Assembly (NCBI GenBank): GCA_044221135.1
Contig: JBGAPT010000005.1
Location: 1 to 64,000, forward strand
Source: UBA4722 sp044221135
Lineage (GTDB): Bacteria > Pseudomonadota > Gammaproteobacteria > DSM-16500
Direction: 5' to 3'
DNA: 64,000 nt
This document shows, in pieces, positions 18,294 to 27,786 of the stretch; the stretch's first letter is position 1, and every line of letters begins with the position of its first letter. A model generated the notes under the pieces. It was not told where the DNA came from and did no database searches. It saw nothing but the letters and a program-made list of their open reading frames with translations. Made by a program: the position numbers and the translations under genes.

Positions 18294-19079
18294 TCATTTT
18301 GGAAATAAAGTGCTGCTATCGTTAAAATCGAAGCATTGTCCTTTTTTCACAAAACCTCTGAAGCCATCTTGTTTTGCATTGGGCAATTTGCAAGGATTAT
18401 AATGATAAAGCCACATTTTATTTTTAATATGAATAGGTAAATGGATCAGTTCATCATAATGTGCGTGCACATGACTTTTATGCTCTGCCGTTTCGCAATC
18501 TTGAAAAATAATATCTGCAATTTCATAAAAATCATTAATTTGATGAGGAGCAAATTGTGTGTCTGTGGTAATAAAAACAGTAAGTCCATTGGCTATAAAC
18601 ATCAGGCCATAACTTGGAGAAATAGCAAAGCCAGATATTACATGTAATGTTTGTATCAATTTAATTTTTGTTTTTTCCCAATTAAAAGAGCCATGATTTT
18701 TAATAGCGTGTACGTGAAAATAAGAAGATAAAGTGGCTACCTCATTTTGCAGGGAGCTCAAACCGCCTGATAACGTTTTATTCCATAAATCTTGTACCAG
18801 ACTTTCAGAAATAAATAAATTTGGTTTTTTAGCATCTTTATCAAATTTAGTTGTAAAAGCGAGCCACTCAAGTCCGCCAACGTGATCGGCGTGTAAATGA
18901 CTAATGTATACTGAATCAATATCGTGGTATGACAATCCTATCTCATGTAAAGAATGTCTTGCATCAGAACCACAATCAATTAATAAAAATTTTTTTTTAT
19001 CGTTTTCCAATACCATATTAGAATGGTAATTATTATCTACTGTAAAGGCTGATCCAGCGCCAAGAAATATTAACTTCAT
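18294..19079 (-). CDS. MBL-fold metallo-hydrolase, RNase Z-like
   Basis: A metallo-beta-lactamase fold protein with the start FLGAGSAFTVDNNYHSNMVLE, as in RNase Z/ElaC-type enzymes, and the metal motif SHLHADHVGG. Further ligands are the Asp of FITTDTQFAP and the late His of HVHAHYDELIHL. It lacks the long flexible arm of true RNase Z, so its substrate is open: a small ester, cyclic nucleotide or RNA. 261 aa. No operon partner is visible. Confidence 0.75.
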   Translation of the reverse strand: MKLIFLGAGSAFTVDNNYHSNMVLENDKKKFLLIDCGSDARHSLHEIGLSYHDIDSVYISHLHADHVGGLEWLAFTTKFDKDAKKPNLFISESLVQDLWNKTLSGGLSSLQNEVATLSSYFHVHAIKNHGSFNWEKTKIKLIQTLHVISGFAISPSYGLMFIANGLTVFITTDTQFAPHQINDFYEIADIIFQDCETAEHKSHVHAHYDELIHLPIHIKNKMWLYHYNPCKLPNAKQDGFRGFVKKGQCFDFNDSSTLFPK

Positions 19080-19514
19080 AGTGACTTGCTTCCAAGAAAT
19101 TGCATTTTCATTCTGTTTAACTTTCCAAATAGATTCTATATTGGTTAGTTATTTCAGAAAAATTCCATTTTATAACCAAGGATACTATCTTTTATATAGT
19201 CAAACAATGGGTGCTCTCTTCTCTAAAGTCGAAGTGTCACAGAGAGTTGTTTTATAATAATCCACGTTATCACTAATAATCCAAAAAATGTCAATGGCTC
19301 TTAGCAAGTTTTGAATTCGTTATTCAAGGGTCTATAGATCCCTTCTCATGCAGGTATCAAGTAATCAGTTGCTAACCACGCAGTATAGAAAAAATTGAAT
19401 AGTTATAATCAGTTAGCTTATTACCATTTATCAGTACCCCTTATGAAAGTACTAAATTTATGATCTATACTGAGAAGTAAGATAAGCAATGTGCCACTAT
19501 AGCGGAGACAAACT
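19080..19514. other. Gene-free intergenic region
   Basis: This 435-base gap between divergent genes holds no start-bearing reading frame and no strong hairpin. It must contain the promoter for the 798-aa protein. AGCGGAGA at 19500-19508 is the ribosome binding site for that gene. Confidence 0.5.
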
Positions 19515-21911
19515 ATGCATTCACAACAGCCTGAAACTAAAACTTTAGAGCAATTGCTAAAAACATTATCAGATCAAAACGCTGTTCCTGCAGATCGAGA
19601 AGCAGCATATGCTAGATTAAAAGATATGTATGATCATCCAGAGAAGTATGAACAATCACATCCTCTATTAGCAGGATTTTATTTAGGTACAGGTGTGCTT
19701 GATAAGGCACTAAAAAGCTATAAATTGGAAAGCGCGAGTGCATTTCTGATTGATATAGGCGCTGAGATACCGAACCAACGCAAAAGCCCAATGCAGCAGA
19801 GTGCTATGGAGGATGAGCAAAAAAAAGATGTAGTTACTAGAGAATTAAAAGACACATACAGTGCTACATTGACTACTTGTGCTCAATTGATCAAAGAAGA
19901 TAAGGAACAAAAATTGCAGATCGAAGAGATAAAGTCATCTCTGCTTAAAAAAAGAAATAATCCTAACCCTAACATTGAACAGAAGATGAATGATATATCT
20001 GCAGTAGATGCAGAAATTAATAGACTAATTGCAAAAGCTGAATCTTTTCAAAGGCAACTTGACACTACTTTATCGGAAACTACAGCAGTCCATTCTGGAA
20101 GTGCTACACAAGACAGGAAACAAATCATTGAAAAATCCAGAAAGTCAATAGAAAAACAAAGAGAAGATATAGAACCAACACTCCAATTATTAAAATCAAA
20201 AATAGCAATACGAGGCCAATTGATTGAAGACTACAATCGTCTTGCCAATCAAGAATTACATGTTGCTAATCTTCTTACAAAGTGTCAGTTAGCAGATCAG
20301 AAAATAACTGCTATATATAGCGAAAACAAAATAGCAGTTGATCAAATGCTATCTCAATTTCAAGAAGAAAGGAAAAAAATTACTTTAAGTGGTAAGGAAG
20401 AAAAAACAAATTTTATAGCAATAGGAGAGAGGCTTCTCGATTTACGTCATCGTTTATTAGAAAACGAAGAAAGCTATAAAAAGATATATGCTGAGGTTTG
20501 TGAAATCCTTGCAAATCCTAACGTTTCACAAGAAGCTGCTGATGCAGCCTATGATAGAATAAAAGAATGTAATAAAGCGAGAGTATCACTAGAAAAAGAG
20601 ATTGCTCTTGTCAGGGTTGGTGAGAAAACAAGAGAGGTTAATGTAACCGATAGAAAAATAAATAATGATAGAAAAAGGCTTCGGCAGCAGTTTGTTGATC
20701 TCTATAGTGACATCTCCGGCTTTATAACAGAATATTCTTTAGATCATGCTCGTTTTCCTCAATTTAGTCATCTTTCTGAAAATATTAGGTCATACCTAGA
20801 AACAGAATATAATCGTTTTCCCATTATAAACGAAGCAGGGATGGCTATTGGTAAACTGGATGAGAGTAGCCCAACTTTTACAGAAGAATTGAATAATATT
20901 ATGCGAAGGATGGATATAGACTTACAAGCAGCATTAGAAGACAAAGGGAACAAGATGTTTGCAACTGCGACTGTAGCAGCAGATGCTCTGCTTACACTAG
21001 GAGGGGCTGCTCAGAAAATAAAAAATGACTATGTAGATAAGACGCTAATAGATACACGCAATGCACTTCATCAGACTTTACAAGGTCAAGCTAACCACTG
21101 GTCTTCCCATCAAAAACAAATCCATTCTGGAACAAAAATAATGCATTTGGATAGTAAAGGAAAAAGAGTATGTATTACCGTTCCAACTGGCATAGGTGAG
21201 ATGATGATAGCGCTGGATCCTACCTGCAAACCCAGAGTCATGGAATCTTATCGTAAAAAAGTAGACCCTCCTACAGTAGAAATAAAACCCGATATGGCAT
21301 GGGAACAATTACAGAAATGTAAAAAAATAGCTGACATACGCGATAAAAAAACATCATTTGAAAAACGTCGTACTAAAAATAGTAAGAAAAAAGATGCTGC
21401 ACAAGATCAAAATACCTCTATTCTTGAGACGTTATCTACATCAGATTTATTTAAGCCTAAAAAAGATAAAGACTATTCTGTGACTTTAATGTCTGTAAAC
21501 GAATTTCGTAAAATTGCAAAAAATCCTGGAACACAACCCATTCTAGTATATCATGAGGATGGTAGATGTAGCTTATATGGTAATAAAAACGGAGTATGGA
21601 AATTAACACCGTTGAAGAAATTTCGACTTACACCCGGACAGAAAAAACAGGAAACAATGTATGTTTCTCCTGATGTGGATGCAGGTATCTTTAATCCATT
21701 AAAAATAGGTCACACTGAAACAAGGCCTACTTCTGAAGAAGCATCAAAACTTAAAAAATTCAATGCAGCAGTTCATGTAATTAAAACAATTAAAGATCGA
21801 GTACCATTACTACATCCAGAGCTTGATTCCGCAGGTGTTGCAGTTGAAGCTGAAGAAAATAAGAGCACAGGGACAGGGTTGGGCCGTAGAGGTAGCGTTT
21901 CTCAGTGTTGA
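19515..21911 (+). CDS. Large coiled-coil protein, effector candidate, 798 aa
   Basis: No known family is recognised. The first 90 residues form a compact helical block; residues about 95-420 are strongly coiled-coil (heptads rich in Lys, Glu, Gln, Ile, Leu). The C-terminal third is basic and mixed, with a block resembling a small beta-domain (QPILVYHEDGRCSLYGNKNG). There is no signal peptide or membrane segment, and the last residues are GRRGSVSQC. Long coiled coils without secretion signals, standing alone behind a long upstream region, are typical of Dot/Icm substrates; this role is inference. Confidence 0.7.
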   Translation: MHSQQPETKTLEQLLKTLSDQNAVPADREAAYARLKDMYDHPEKYEQSHPLLAGFYLGTGVLDKALKSYKLESASAFLIDIGAEIPNQRKSPMQQSAMEDEQKKDVVTRELKDTYSATLTTCAQLIKEDKEQKLQIEEIKSSLLKKRNNPNPNIEQKMNDISAVDAEINRLIAKAESFQRQLDTTLSETTAVHSGSATQDRKQIIEKSRKSIEKQREDIEPTLQLLKSKIAIRGQLIEDYNRLANQELHVANLLTKCQLADQKITAIYSENKIAVDQMLSQFQEERKKITLSGKEEKTNFIAIGERLLDLRHRLLENEESYKKIYAEVCEILANPNVSQEAADAAYDRIKECNKARVSLEKEIALVRVGEKTREVNVTDRKINNDRKRLRQQFVDLYSDISGFITEYSLDHARFPQFSHLSENIRSYLETEYNRFPIINEAGMAIGKLDESSPTFTEELNNIMRRMDIDLQAALEDKGNKMFATATVAADALLTLGGAAQKIKNDYVDKTLIDTRNALHQTLQGQANHWSSHQKQIHSGTKIMHLDSKGKRVCITVPTGIGEMMIALDPTCKPRVMESYRKKVDPPTVEIKPDMAWEQLQKCKKIADIRDKKTSFEKRRTKNSKKKDAAQDQNTSILETLSTSDLFKPKKDKDYSVTLMSVNEFRKIAKNPGTQPILVYHEDGRCSLYGNKNGVWKLTPLKKFRLTPGQKKQETMYVSPDVDAGIFNPLKIGHTETRPTSEEASKLKKFNAAVHVIKTIKDRVPLLHPELDSAGVAVEAEENKSTGTGLGRRGSVSQC

Positions 21912-21968
21912 TTTTTCTTACAAATCAGATTCGAGCTACTACAGATAAAAACTATCTAAACTGTATGA

Positions 21969-22376
21969 CTACTCTTCCACCCCAATTGCCCTAAGCAATT
22001 CTGGTGATGGCATCACTAATTTACGGCTTTTTAAATCCAATATGCCAAATGTCAATTCGGCAATACAACAAATCTCTTTTCCACGCCGCATGTTTTGTGT
22101 GATATGACCAATCTTGCCTTGAAATGAAGCGAGTTGTGTTTCAATAATAATTTCTTCTCTGAGTTTGATTTCTTTTAAATAACGAATGGTCACTTCAAGA
22201 ACAGTAGGAGCAAAACCAGTTTCCATTATTTTATTTAAACCAAAACCATTTTTTGTAATCAATTCCCAGCGAGCTTCTTCAAATAAAGTCAGGTAAGTCG
22301 CATTATTCATATGCCCCAACATATCCAAATGAGTTTCCAGAATGGTGACTGGATAGCTAAATAATGTTGTATTCAT
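21969..22376 (-). CDS. Acyl-CoA thioesterase (4HBT hotdog fold)
   Basis: A short hotdog-fold thioesterase (135 aa) expected to hydrolyse acyl-CoA in the cytoplasm. The signature LDMLGHMNNATYLTLFEEARWE, read in part, holds the catalytic Asp and the His-Met-Asn-Asn turn of the YbgC/FadM group. It is divergent from the msrBA gene, with about 100 bases between the starts. Confidence 0.88.
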   Translation of the reverse strand: MNTTLFSYPVTILETHLDMLGHMNNATYLTLFEEARWELITKNGFGLNKIMETGFAPTVLEVTIRYLKEIKLREEIIIETQLASFQGKIGHITQNMRRGKEICCIAELTFGILDLKSRKLVMPSPELLRAIGVEE

Positions 22377-22476
22377 CCTGTGCTCCTGATTATCATGATA
22401 CTTAACAAAAGAGTTTAAAAGTGTTAAAGATATATTACAATATAATCCAAAATAATTATCTGAAGAGCTCTAGACT

Positions 22477-23343
22477 ATGCAGTTAAAAACCGCCAGTTTA
22501 CCATTGCCCATCTTGCAAATCGTCCGTGACAAAGCGACTGAGCGTGCTTTTACTGGCGAATATAATACATTTGATCAAGTCGGCACCTATCTCTGTCGTC
22601 AATGTGGGTTAGCGTTATTTCGTTCACGCACACAATTTCATTCAGCTTGTGGCTGGCCTAGCTTTGATCAAGAAATTGCGGGTGCTGTTAAGCAATCACG
22701 TGATGCGGATGGCCATCGAATAGAAATTGTTTGCTCTCGCTGCAATGCCCATTTAGGTCATGTTTTTCAAGGAGAAGGCTTGACTCAAAAAAATATAAGA
22801 CATTGCGTGAACTCACTCAGTTTGGATTTTGTGTCTGATCCCAGCGTGCTGGACACTGAAGAAGCTATTTTTGCAGCCGGTTGCTTTTGGGGCGTGGAAT
22901 ATTATTTTAAGAAATTGGCCGGTGTATTAAAAACTGAAGTCGGTTACAGCGGCGGGGAAACATCAAACCCTACTTACGATCAAGTGTGTCATGGCCACAC
23001 TGGTCATTTTGAAGCGATACGGATTGTATATGATCCAATGAAACTATCTTATAAAGAATTAGCAAAATATTTTTTTGAAATTCATGATCCTACTCAAACA
23101 ACAGGTCAAGGGCCCGATTTAGGGCAGCAATATTTGAGTGTTGCTTTTTATTATGATGAAACACAACAAAAGATTGTACGCGAATTAATAGAAGATCTTG
23201 AGAAAGAAGGTTTGCAAATTGCAACGCATATTCTACCTGTCAGTGTATTTTGGCGTGGAGAAATGAATCACCAGGATTATTATACAAAAACAGGAAAAGA
23301 ACCTTATTGTCATCGCTATGTGAAACGGTTTAAATCACTATGA
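22477..23343 (+). CDS. Bifunctional peptide methionine sulfoxide reductase, MsrB-MsrA fusion
   Basis: The protein repairs oxidised methionine in both stereoforms. Residues 1-120 are MsrB: zinc cysteines C40xxC43 and C86xxC89, and catalytic Cys110 in RHCVNSLSL. Residues 128-288 are MsrA, with catalytic Cys136 in AAGCFWGVE and the YSGGETSNPTYDQVC stretch. The order (MsrB first) is the reverse of the more familiar MsrA-MsrB fusions. There is no signal peptide, so it works in the cytoplasm. Confidence 0.92.
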   Translation: MQLKTASLPLPILQIVRDKATERAFTGEYNTFDQVGTYLCRQCGLALFRSRTQFHSACGWPSFDQEIAGAVKQSRDADGHRIEIVCSRCNAHLGHVFQGEGLTQKNIRHCVNSLSLDFVSDPSVLDTEEAIFAAGCFWGVEYYFKKLAGVLKTEVGYSGGETSNPTYDQVCHGHTGHFEAIRIVYDPMKLSYKELAKYFFEIHDPTQTTGQGPDLGQQYLSVAFYYDETQQKIVRELIEDLEKEGLQIATHILPVSVFWRGEMNHQDYYTKTGKEPYCHRYVKRFKSL

Positions 23344-23500
23344 ATTAATAGGTTCTATTGATTGAGATCCTTCCCTTTTCTCTATTGAAGAAATCGTAAA
23401 TAGCCTATTTCACTGTTATCATTGCAAGGTAAGTTATTCTCATGAATTTGTTTCATATCAGCCGTCATTGCGAACTAGATTATTCTCATAAGCGCTGCTT

Positions 23501-24082
23501 TTATAAACTGTCATTGCGAGCGAAGCGCACTATTGTCCGGTAAATCGATATTCATAATAACACAATCTTAATTCAAATATGTGATGCATCAGGCCGTAGG
23601 CCGTCAGAAATTAGCCCAGGCTAAGGGCGCGTTTTTTGCGCCCGCCGGCCTGGGTAATGAATTCCACAACAACACAAGCGCTGAAAGCGCGCTAGGTCAT
23701 AATCATAGATATTTTTCGTCATAATTAATTTTATAAGCCAGTAATAATTTTTTTAGCTCCTCTTTAAATGAGAGTGTTTTATGATGATTTTCTTGATTTT
23801 CAATATATTTTAGAACTGCATCAATACTAGATTGACTAACACTATGAATATAGAGTTGTGATAATGATTGTGACATGATTTTTTCCTGTTGGTTATCTGC
23901 CGCGCTTTCAGCGCTTGTGTTGTTGGGGAATTCATTACCCAGGCCGGCGGGCGCACAAAACGCACCCTTAGCCTGGGCTAATTTCTGACGGCCTACGGCC
24001 TGATGCATCACATATTCGAATGAATACTGTGTGATTATGATATCGATTTATCGGAGCGAAGCGAAGCAATGACGGTTTATAA
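23501..24082. mobile_element. Palindromic element derived from a REP-associated transposase (RAYT) unit
   Basis: Two arms of about 185 bases (23501-23691 and 23901-24082) are inverted copies with scattered differences. Each holds smaller palindromes: aggccgtaggcc, a cccaggct/agcctggg pair and gcgctgaaagcgc. Such modules flank REP-associated tyrosine transposase genes. The core encodes a 57-aa deletion product of such a transposase. The arms are GC-richer than their surroundings, a sign of foreign origin. The outer ends include the common tcattgcgagcgaagcg repeat. Confidence 0.75.
23703..23876 (-). pseudogene. Internally deleted REP-associated tyrosine transposase (IS200-like)
   Basis: The 57-aa frame begins MSQSLSQLYIH, the usual start of RAYT/IS200-like transposases, and jumps to SIDAVLKYIENQENHHKTLS and a KINYDEKYL end, which match the C-terminal helix of the family. 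The whole catalytic middle (His-hydrophobic-His and the tyrosine) is missing. ATG at 23876 has AGGA upstream, so the remnant could still be translated. It cannot catalyse transposition; the element would need a full transposase in trans. Confidence 0.6.
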
Positions 24083-24177
24083 TAAGGAAAAGGACTCAAT
24101 TAATAGCGTCTTTTCGATTATGCAGCCGATTTACCAGACACTCATGCGATAATTCAGCCCGCAATAACGTTTATGTG

Positions 24178-24669
24178 CTATTTTCTAACTCCATTTTTTT
24201 TCTCAGTAGAATCTTTTTCAAGCTGTTCAGCATCTGTTTGTTGATAATAAGATTGAGAAATTGGCTGTTTCAGCTGTTTGCCAAGAAGTGGTTGTTGCAT
24301 ACTAGTCGCCTTGATAATTAACCTATCACTCATCTCATCTAACTGTACTAACCCATATCGTTCTTCTGACCACATATAGGAATGATAGAGTCCATTCCTT
24401 TGTCCATTTTTCTTATTAGTTTCACTTTGAGTACGATAGGAATGTACTGTTTCTTTTAGCTTTCTTAGATTTTCTAAACATAGTGTGAGATGTTTAAGGT
24501 CCTGTTTTATGTCATCTCTTGATAAGGCAAGTTCTGCATAGTGCAATGCAGCGGCTGCTTCATCTATACCTGGTAATTTTTGATGGTATTGACTTTTCTG
24601 TATGAGGGTCTCGATAGTTTCCCGAGTTGTAATATCAGTATAACCTTGAGAAGATGAAAAAAATTGCAT
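24178..24669 (-). CDS. Hypothetical helical protein, 163 aa
   Basis: I recognise no family. The protein is soluble and helical, with two likely helical hairpins (about 15-45 and 55-85) and a basic, Gln-rich C-terminal tail (LEKDSTEKKNGVRK). There is no signal peptide or membrane segment. The gene is on its own, with ATATCCTCG before the start on the plus strand, giving AGGATAT as ribosome binding site. Its style is that of small lineage-specific proteins of host-associated bacteria. Confidence 0.6.
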   Translation of the reverse strand: MQFFSSSQGYTDITTRETIETLIQKSQYHQKLPGIDEAAAALHYAELALSRDDIKQDLKHLTLCLENLRKLKETVHSYRTQSETNKKNGQRNGLYHSYMWSEERYGLVQLDEMSDRLIIKATSMQQPLLGKQLKQPISQSYYQQTDAEQLEKDSTEKKNGVRK

Positions 24670-24905
24670 AACAAATATCCTCGTTTTTTTATTAAATTAT
24701 CGGGGAAGTATAATATTCATCTCTTGTTTGTCAACAGGAGAATTCAGATATAATTCAAATCGTAGACTTACATTTTAAAAACCCGTATAGTATACCGATT
24801 TTAAGCCGTCTAAAATGCCTTTTTTGAAAAGACATCGAGGACAGAGAAACGGTCATTTTTTCGAATTACAAATTTATCAAATACTTCTTCAACAATGTAA
24901 CTTTT

Positions 24906-26198
24906 ATGAAAATATTAAATTTATGCAAACAACTTTATTTCCAGATTATTTTAAGTATAGTAATTGGAATTTTGTTAGGCCATTTTTGTCCCCACCTTGC
25001 TTCAAAGATGAAACCACTGGGCGATGGATTCGTTAAATTAATTCGTACAATAGTACCATTCATCATTTTCACCACTGTCGTCAGTGGTATTTATAGCCTG
25101 AAAAATTTAAGGGAAGCAGGTCGTATTGGAATCAAGGCAATTATCTACTTTGAAGTCATGACAACAGTAGCGATGATTTTAGGTCTTATTGCAGTAAATT
25201 ATTTTCAGCCGGGTACTGATCTTAATATCAATACTCATACATTAGACACAACGAAAATTTCTAATTATATAGATCAAACGACTTCATTTGATCTTACTAC
25301 ATTTATATTAAATATTATTCCCAATACATTGATAAGTGCTTTTGCTCAAGGAGATTCTTTACAAGTTTTATTTGTTTCTATTATTTTTGGGCTTGCCTTA
25401 TTGCAAGCAGGTGATAAAAGTAAACCGGTTCTAGGGGTAATAGAAAATTTTTCTCAAATTTTATTTTCTATTATTAAATGGATTATGAAGTTGGCCCCTA
25501 TTGGTGCTTTTGGCGCAATGTCTTTTACTATAGGCACCTATGGAATACATTCGTTGGTTATGCTTGGCAAGCTATTAATATGCTTTTATTCTACTTGTTT
25601 GTTTTTTATATTTTTTGTTTTAGGCCTGATGGCTAAATTGGCTAATTTTAGCCTCTTAAATTTTTTAAAATCAATTAAAGAAGAATTGCTTATTGTATTA
25701 GGAACAGCAACCACAGAAACAGTTTTGCCAAGCATGATTAACAAACTTAAAAAAAATGGGTGTAGTCAATCAGTCGCTGCATTTGTTTTGCCAGCAGGTT
25801 ATGCTTTTAACTTAGACGGCATGTCTATCTATCTAACGATGGCTTTTATGTTTATTTCACAAGTTTTTCATTTAGATATTAGTTTTCAACAACAAATAAT
25901 CATGATTGTTACTTTCATGTTAATGTCCAAGGGCGCTGCCAATGTCACTGGCGGAGGCTTTATTGTGCTAGCGACGGTGATATCAAGTACACATACCATT
26001 CCGGTTGAAAGACTGGTTTTATTATTAGGAATCGATAGATTGATGTCAGAAGCGCGCTCATTAACTAACTTGATTGGAAATGGCGTTGCAACTATGGTTA
26101 TTTCTAAATGGGAAAAGCGTCATTTTAAAGTTGTTCAAGAAAATTTAGAGAGTTCTTTTGAAGAAACTGAATATGAACGTCAACCAAATATAACTTAA
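24906..26198 (+). CDS. Dicarboxylate/amino acid:cation symporter (DctA/GltP family)
   Basis: This is an inner-membrane secondary transporter with eight or more membrane segments and re-entrant loops. Hallmarks are GTATTETVLPSM (about residue 265; serine-rich in most DctA proteins), the motif GYAFNLDGMSIYLTMAFMF read in part, SKGAANVTGGGFIVLA, and LGIDRLMSEARSLTNLIGNG. The sequence is closest to C4-dicarboxylate (DctA) carriers, but glutamate cannot be excluded. Dicarboxylates and amino acids are plausible carbon sources for an intracellular lifestyle. Confidence 0.88.
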   Translation: MKILNLCKQLYFQIILSIVIGILLGHFCPHLASKMKPLGDGFVKLIRTIVPFIIFTTVVSGIYSLKNLREAGRIGIKAIIYFEVMTTVAMILGLIAVNYFQPGTDLNINTHTLDTTKISNYIDQTTSFDLTTFILNIIPNTLISAFAQGDSLQVLFVSIIFGLALLQAGDKSKPVLGVIENFSQILFSIIKWIMKLAPIGAFGAMSFTIGTYGIHSLVMLGKLLICFYSTCLFFIFFVLGLMAKLANFSLLNFLKSIKEELLIVLGTATTETVLPSMINKLKKNGCSQSVAAFVLPAGYAFNLDGMSIYLTMAFMFISQVFHLDISFQQQIIMIVTFMLMSKGAANVTGGGFIVLATVISSTHTIPVERLVLLLGIDRLMSEARSLTNLIGNGVATMVISKWEKRHFKVVQENLESSFEETEYERQPNIT

Positions 26199-26270
26199 GC
26201 TTATACTAAATTCATCATGAAGGGGTTCATTCAATGAATCTTCATAAAAAAACACACTAGGACTATCATC

Positions 26271-27044
26271 ATGGAATCGATAATTGCTATTCCTGCATTA
26301 AATGACAACTACATTTGGCTGTTTCTTGATAAAAAAAACAAACATGCTTTTTTAATTGATCCAGGCGATGCAGATCCCGTCATTGCCGCATTAGAAAAGC
26401 TTGAAGTGGATTTAAAAACAATTTTACTTACGCATCATCACCTAGATCATTCGGGTGGTATTCAAAATTTAATAAAGCGTTGGAGTACCATTTCAGTTAT
26501 TGGCTCTCAGAAAAGCCTCTGCCAATACTTGACGCATCGCGTTAAAGAAGGAGATAGCATCACGTGTGGATCAACCCTATTACAGGTTATGGAAATTCCT
26601 GGTCATACTTTAGATCACCTAGCCTATTATAATTCTACAACATTATTTTGTGGAGATACTTTATTTAGCGCGGGCTGCGGGAAAGTTTTTGAAGGAACTT
26701 ATCCACAAATGTATCATTCACTCAATAAATTATATCTTCTTCCTGATACCACAAAAATATATTGTGGCCATGAATACACATTAGCAAATTTACAATTTGC
26801 AAAATTAATAGAGCCTCAAAATGCTGCTATCATCGAAAAAATAACGTCTGTAAAGAAAATACATGAAGAGAATAGTCCTACACTACCCTCTTTCTTATCT
26901 ACTGAAAAACAAATTAATCCATTTTTGCGTTGTATAGTGCCTGCTGTAATCCAAGCCGCTGAAAACCATGCAGGTAAACGATTGGACAACCCAGTAGAAG
27001 TTTTTACTTGTTTACGTGAATGGAAAAATGACCTGGTTTTTTAA
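26271..27044 (+). CDS. gloB: Hydroxyacylglutathione hydrolase (glyoxalase II)
   Basis: The enzyme splits S-lactoylglutathione to lactate and glutathione, finishing methylglyoxal detoxification. The MBL metal motif THHHLDHSGG (His55, His57, Asp59, His60), GHTLDHLAYY, CGDTLFSAGCGKVFEG and YCGHEYTLANL are all standard. 257 aa matches the family. The gene lies in a short same-strand run after the DctA-type transporter. Confidence 0.93.
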   Translation: MESIIAIPALNDNYIWLFLDKKNKHAFLIDPGDADPVIAALEKLEVDLKTILLTHHHLDHSGGIQNLIKRWSTISVIGSQKSLCQYLTHRVKEGDSITCGSTLLQVMEIPGHTLDHLAYYNSTTLFCGDTLFSAGCGKVFEGTYPQMYHSLNKLYLLPDTTKIYCGHEYTLANLQFAKLIEPQNAAIIEKITSVKKIHEENSPTLPSFLSTEKQINPFLRCIVPAVIQAAENHAGKRLDNPVEVFTCLREWKNDLVF

Positions 27045-27108
27045 TAGAAAAATATTAAAAAATCGCTATAATGACAATGTAACTAAATTTATTAAGGGGA
27101 GACAAGAT

Positions 27109-27687
27109 ATGAAGCAAATCTTAAAATTAATATTAGGAGGTTCTTTATTTCAGGCTCACAGCGCACTCGCGACTACTGTTGTTACTGCAAAATGTCCTGG
27201 TGAAGATTTTCTCAATAAAATGAGTGCAGACAAAGAAATCGCTGACTCTCAAAAGGTTAACTGGATAATTAATAAGGGTTTGATGAATCCAGAAGGTCAA
27301 CAAATAAGTAGCACGGTTGTACCTGATTCATTCTCTGATTCTGGTTGGGAAAAAACGGAAGCTGTATTTCAGAATAACCCGCCTCACTATACTCCTTACT
27401 TAACTTGTTCAGTAGGTGATGCTTTTCGTGTGATTGGATTTTTTCCTGATCGCCATTATCAATCGTGCACTCTTCCAGGAAGTATTTTAGAAAAAGACCA
27501 ATCTCCTGCAGAAGACACCTTAAAGCAAGATGCATATTATAAATGTGATGATGCCAACGCTTGTGAATTAAGTTGCTCTAGCACTGACACGTCCAAGGCT
27601 GGAGACGATGCTCAGTGTAACGATGCTAATTCTGATGAATTAAGTTGCTCTGACACTACCACGCCCCGGCCTGGACGCAGACCGTAA
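27109..27687 (+). CDS. Small exported cysteine-rich protein
   Basis: The ATG at 27109 (MKQILKLILGGSLF) is set by AAGGGGA upstream and gives a clear signal peptide cleaved near ALATT. The mature part has about eight cysteines and a tail with two near repeats: CDDANACELSCSS and CNDANSDELSCSD. Disulphides in the periplasm or outside are likely. The first half resembles the DUF3757 type of exported protein seen in Legionella relatives, but the match is weak. The frame overlaps the end of gloB only upstream of the chosen start. Confidence 0.65.
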   Translation: MKQILKLILGGSLFQAHSALATTVVTAKCPGEDFLNKMSADKEIADSQKVNWIINKGLMNPEGQQISSTVVPDSFSDSGWEKTEAVFQNNPPHYTPYLTCSVGDAFRVIGFFPDRHYQSCTLPGSILEKDQSPAEDTLKQDAYYKCDDANACELSCSSTDTSKAGDDAQCNDANSDELSCSDTTTPRPGRRP

Positions 27688-27702
27688 TCTTCGTTTAACA
27701 TA

Positions 27703-27757
27703 AATATTACTCAGCACAAACGGTGGATAATGTGGTGTGTGCTGAGTATTATTTTAT
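27703..27757. terminator. Bidirectional intrinsic terminator
   Basis: An 11-bp perfect stem (TACTCAGCACA / TGTGCTGAGTA), extended by A/T pairs, is followed by TTATTTTATT on the plus strand and by A/T-rich sequence on the other. It lies between the convergent genes at 27109-27687 and argE and can end both. Confidence 0.85.
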
Positions 27758-27786
27758 TAAATAAAAAATAACTATAATGACTGATG

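Noticed and set aside
24815..25036. 73-codon plus-strand frame before and across the DctA-type gene start
   Set aside because: It is a different frame of the transporter's 5' end and lacks its own ribosome site.
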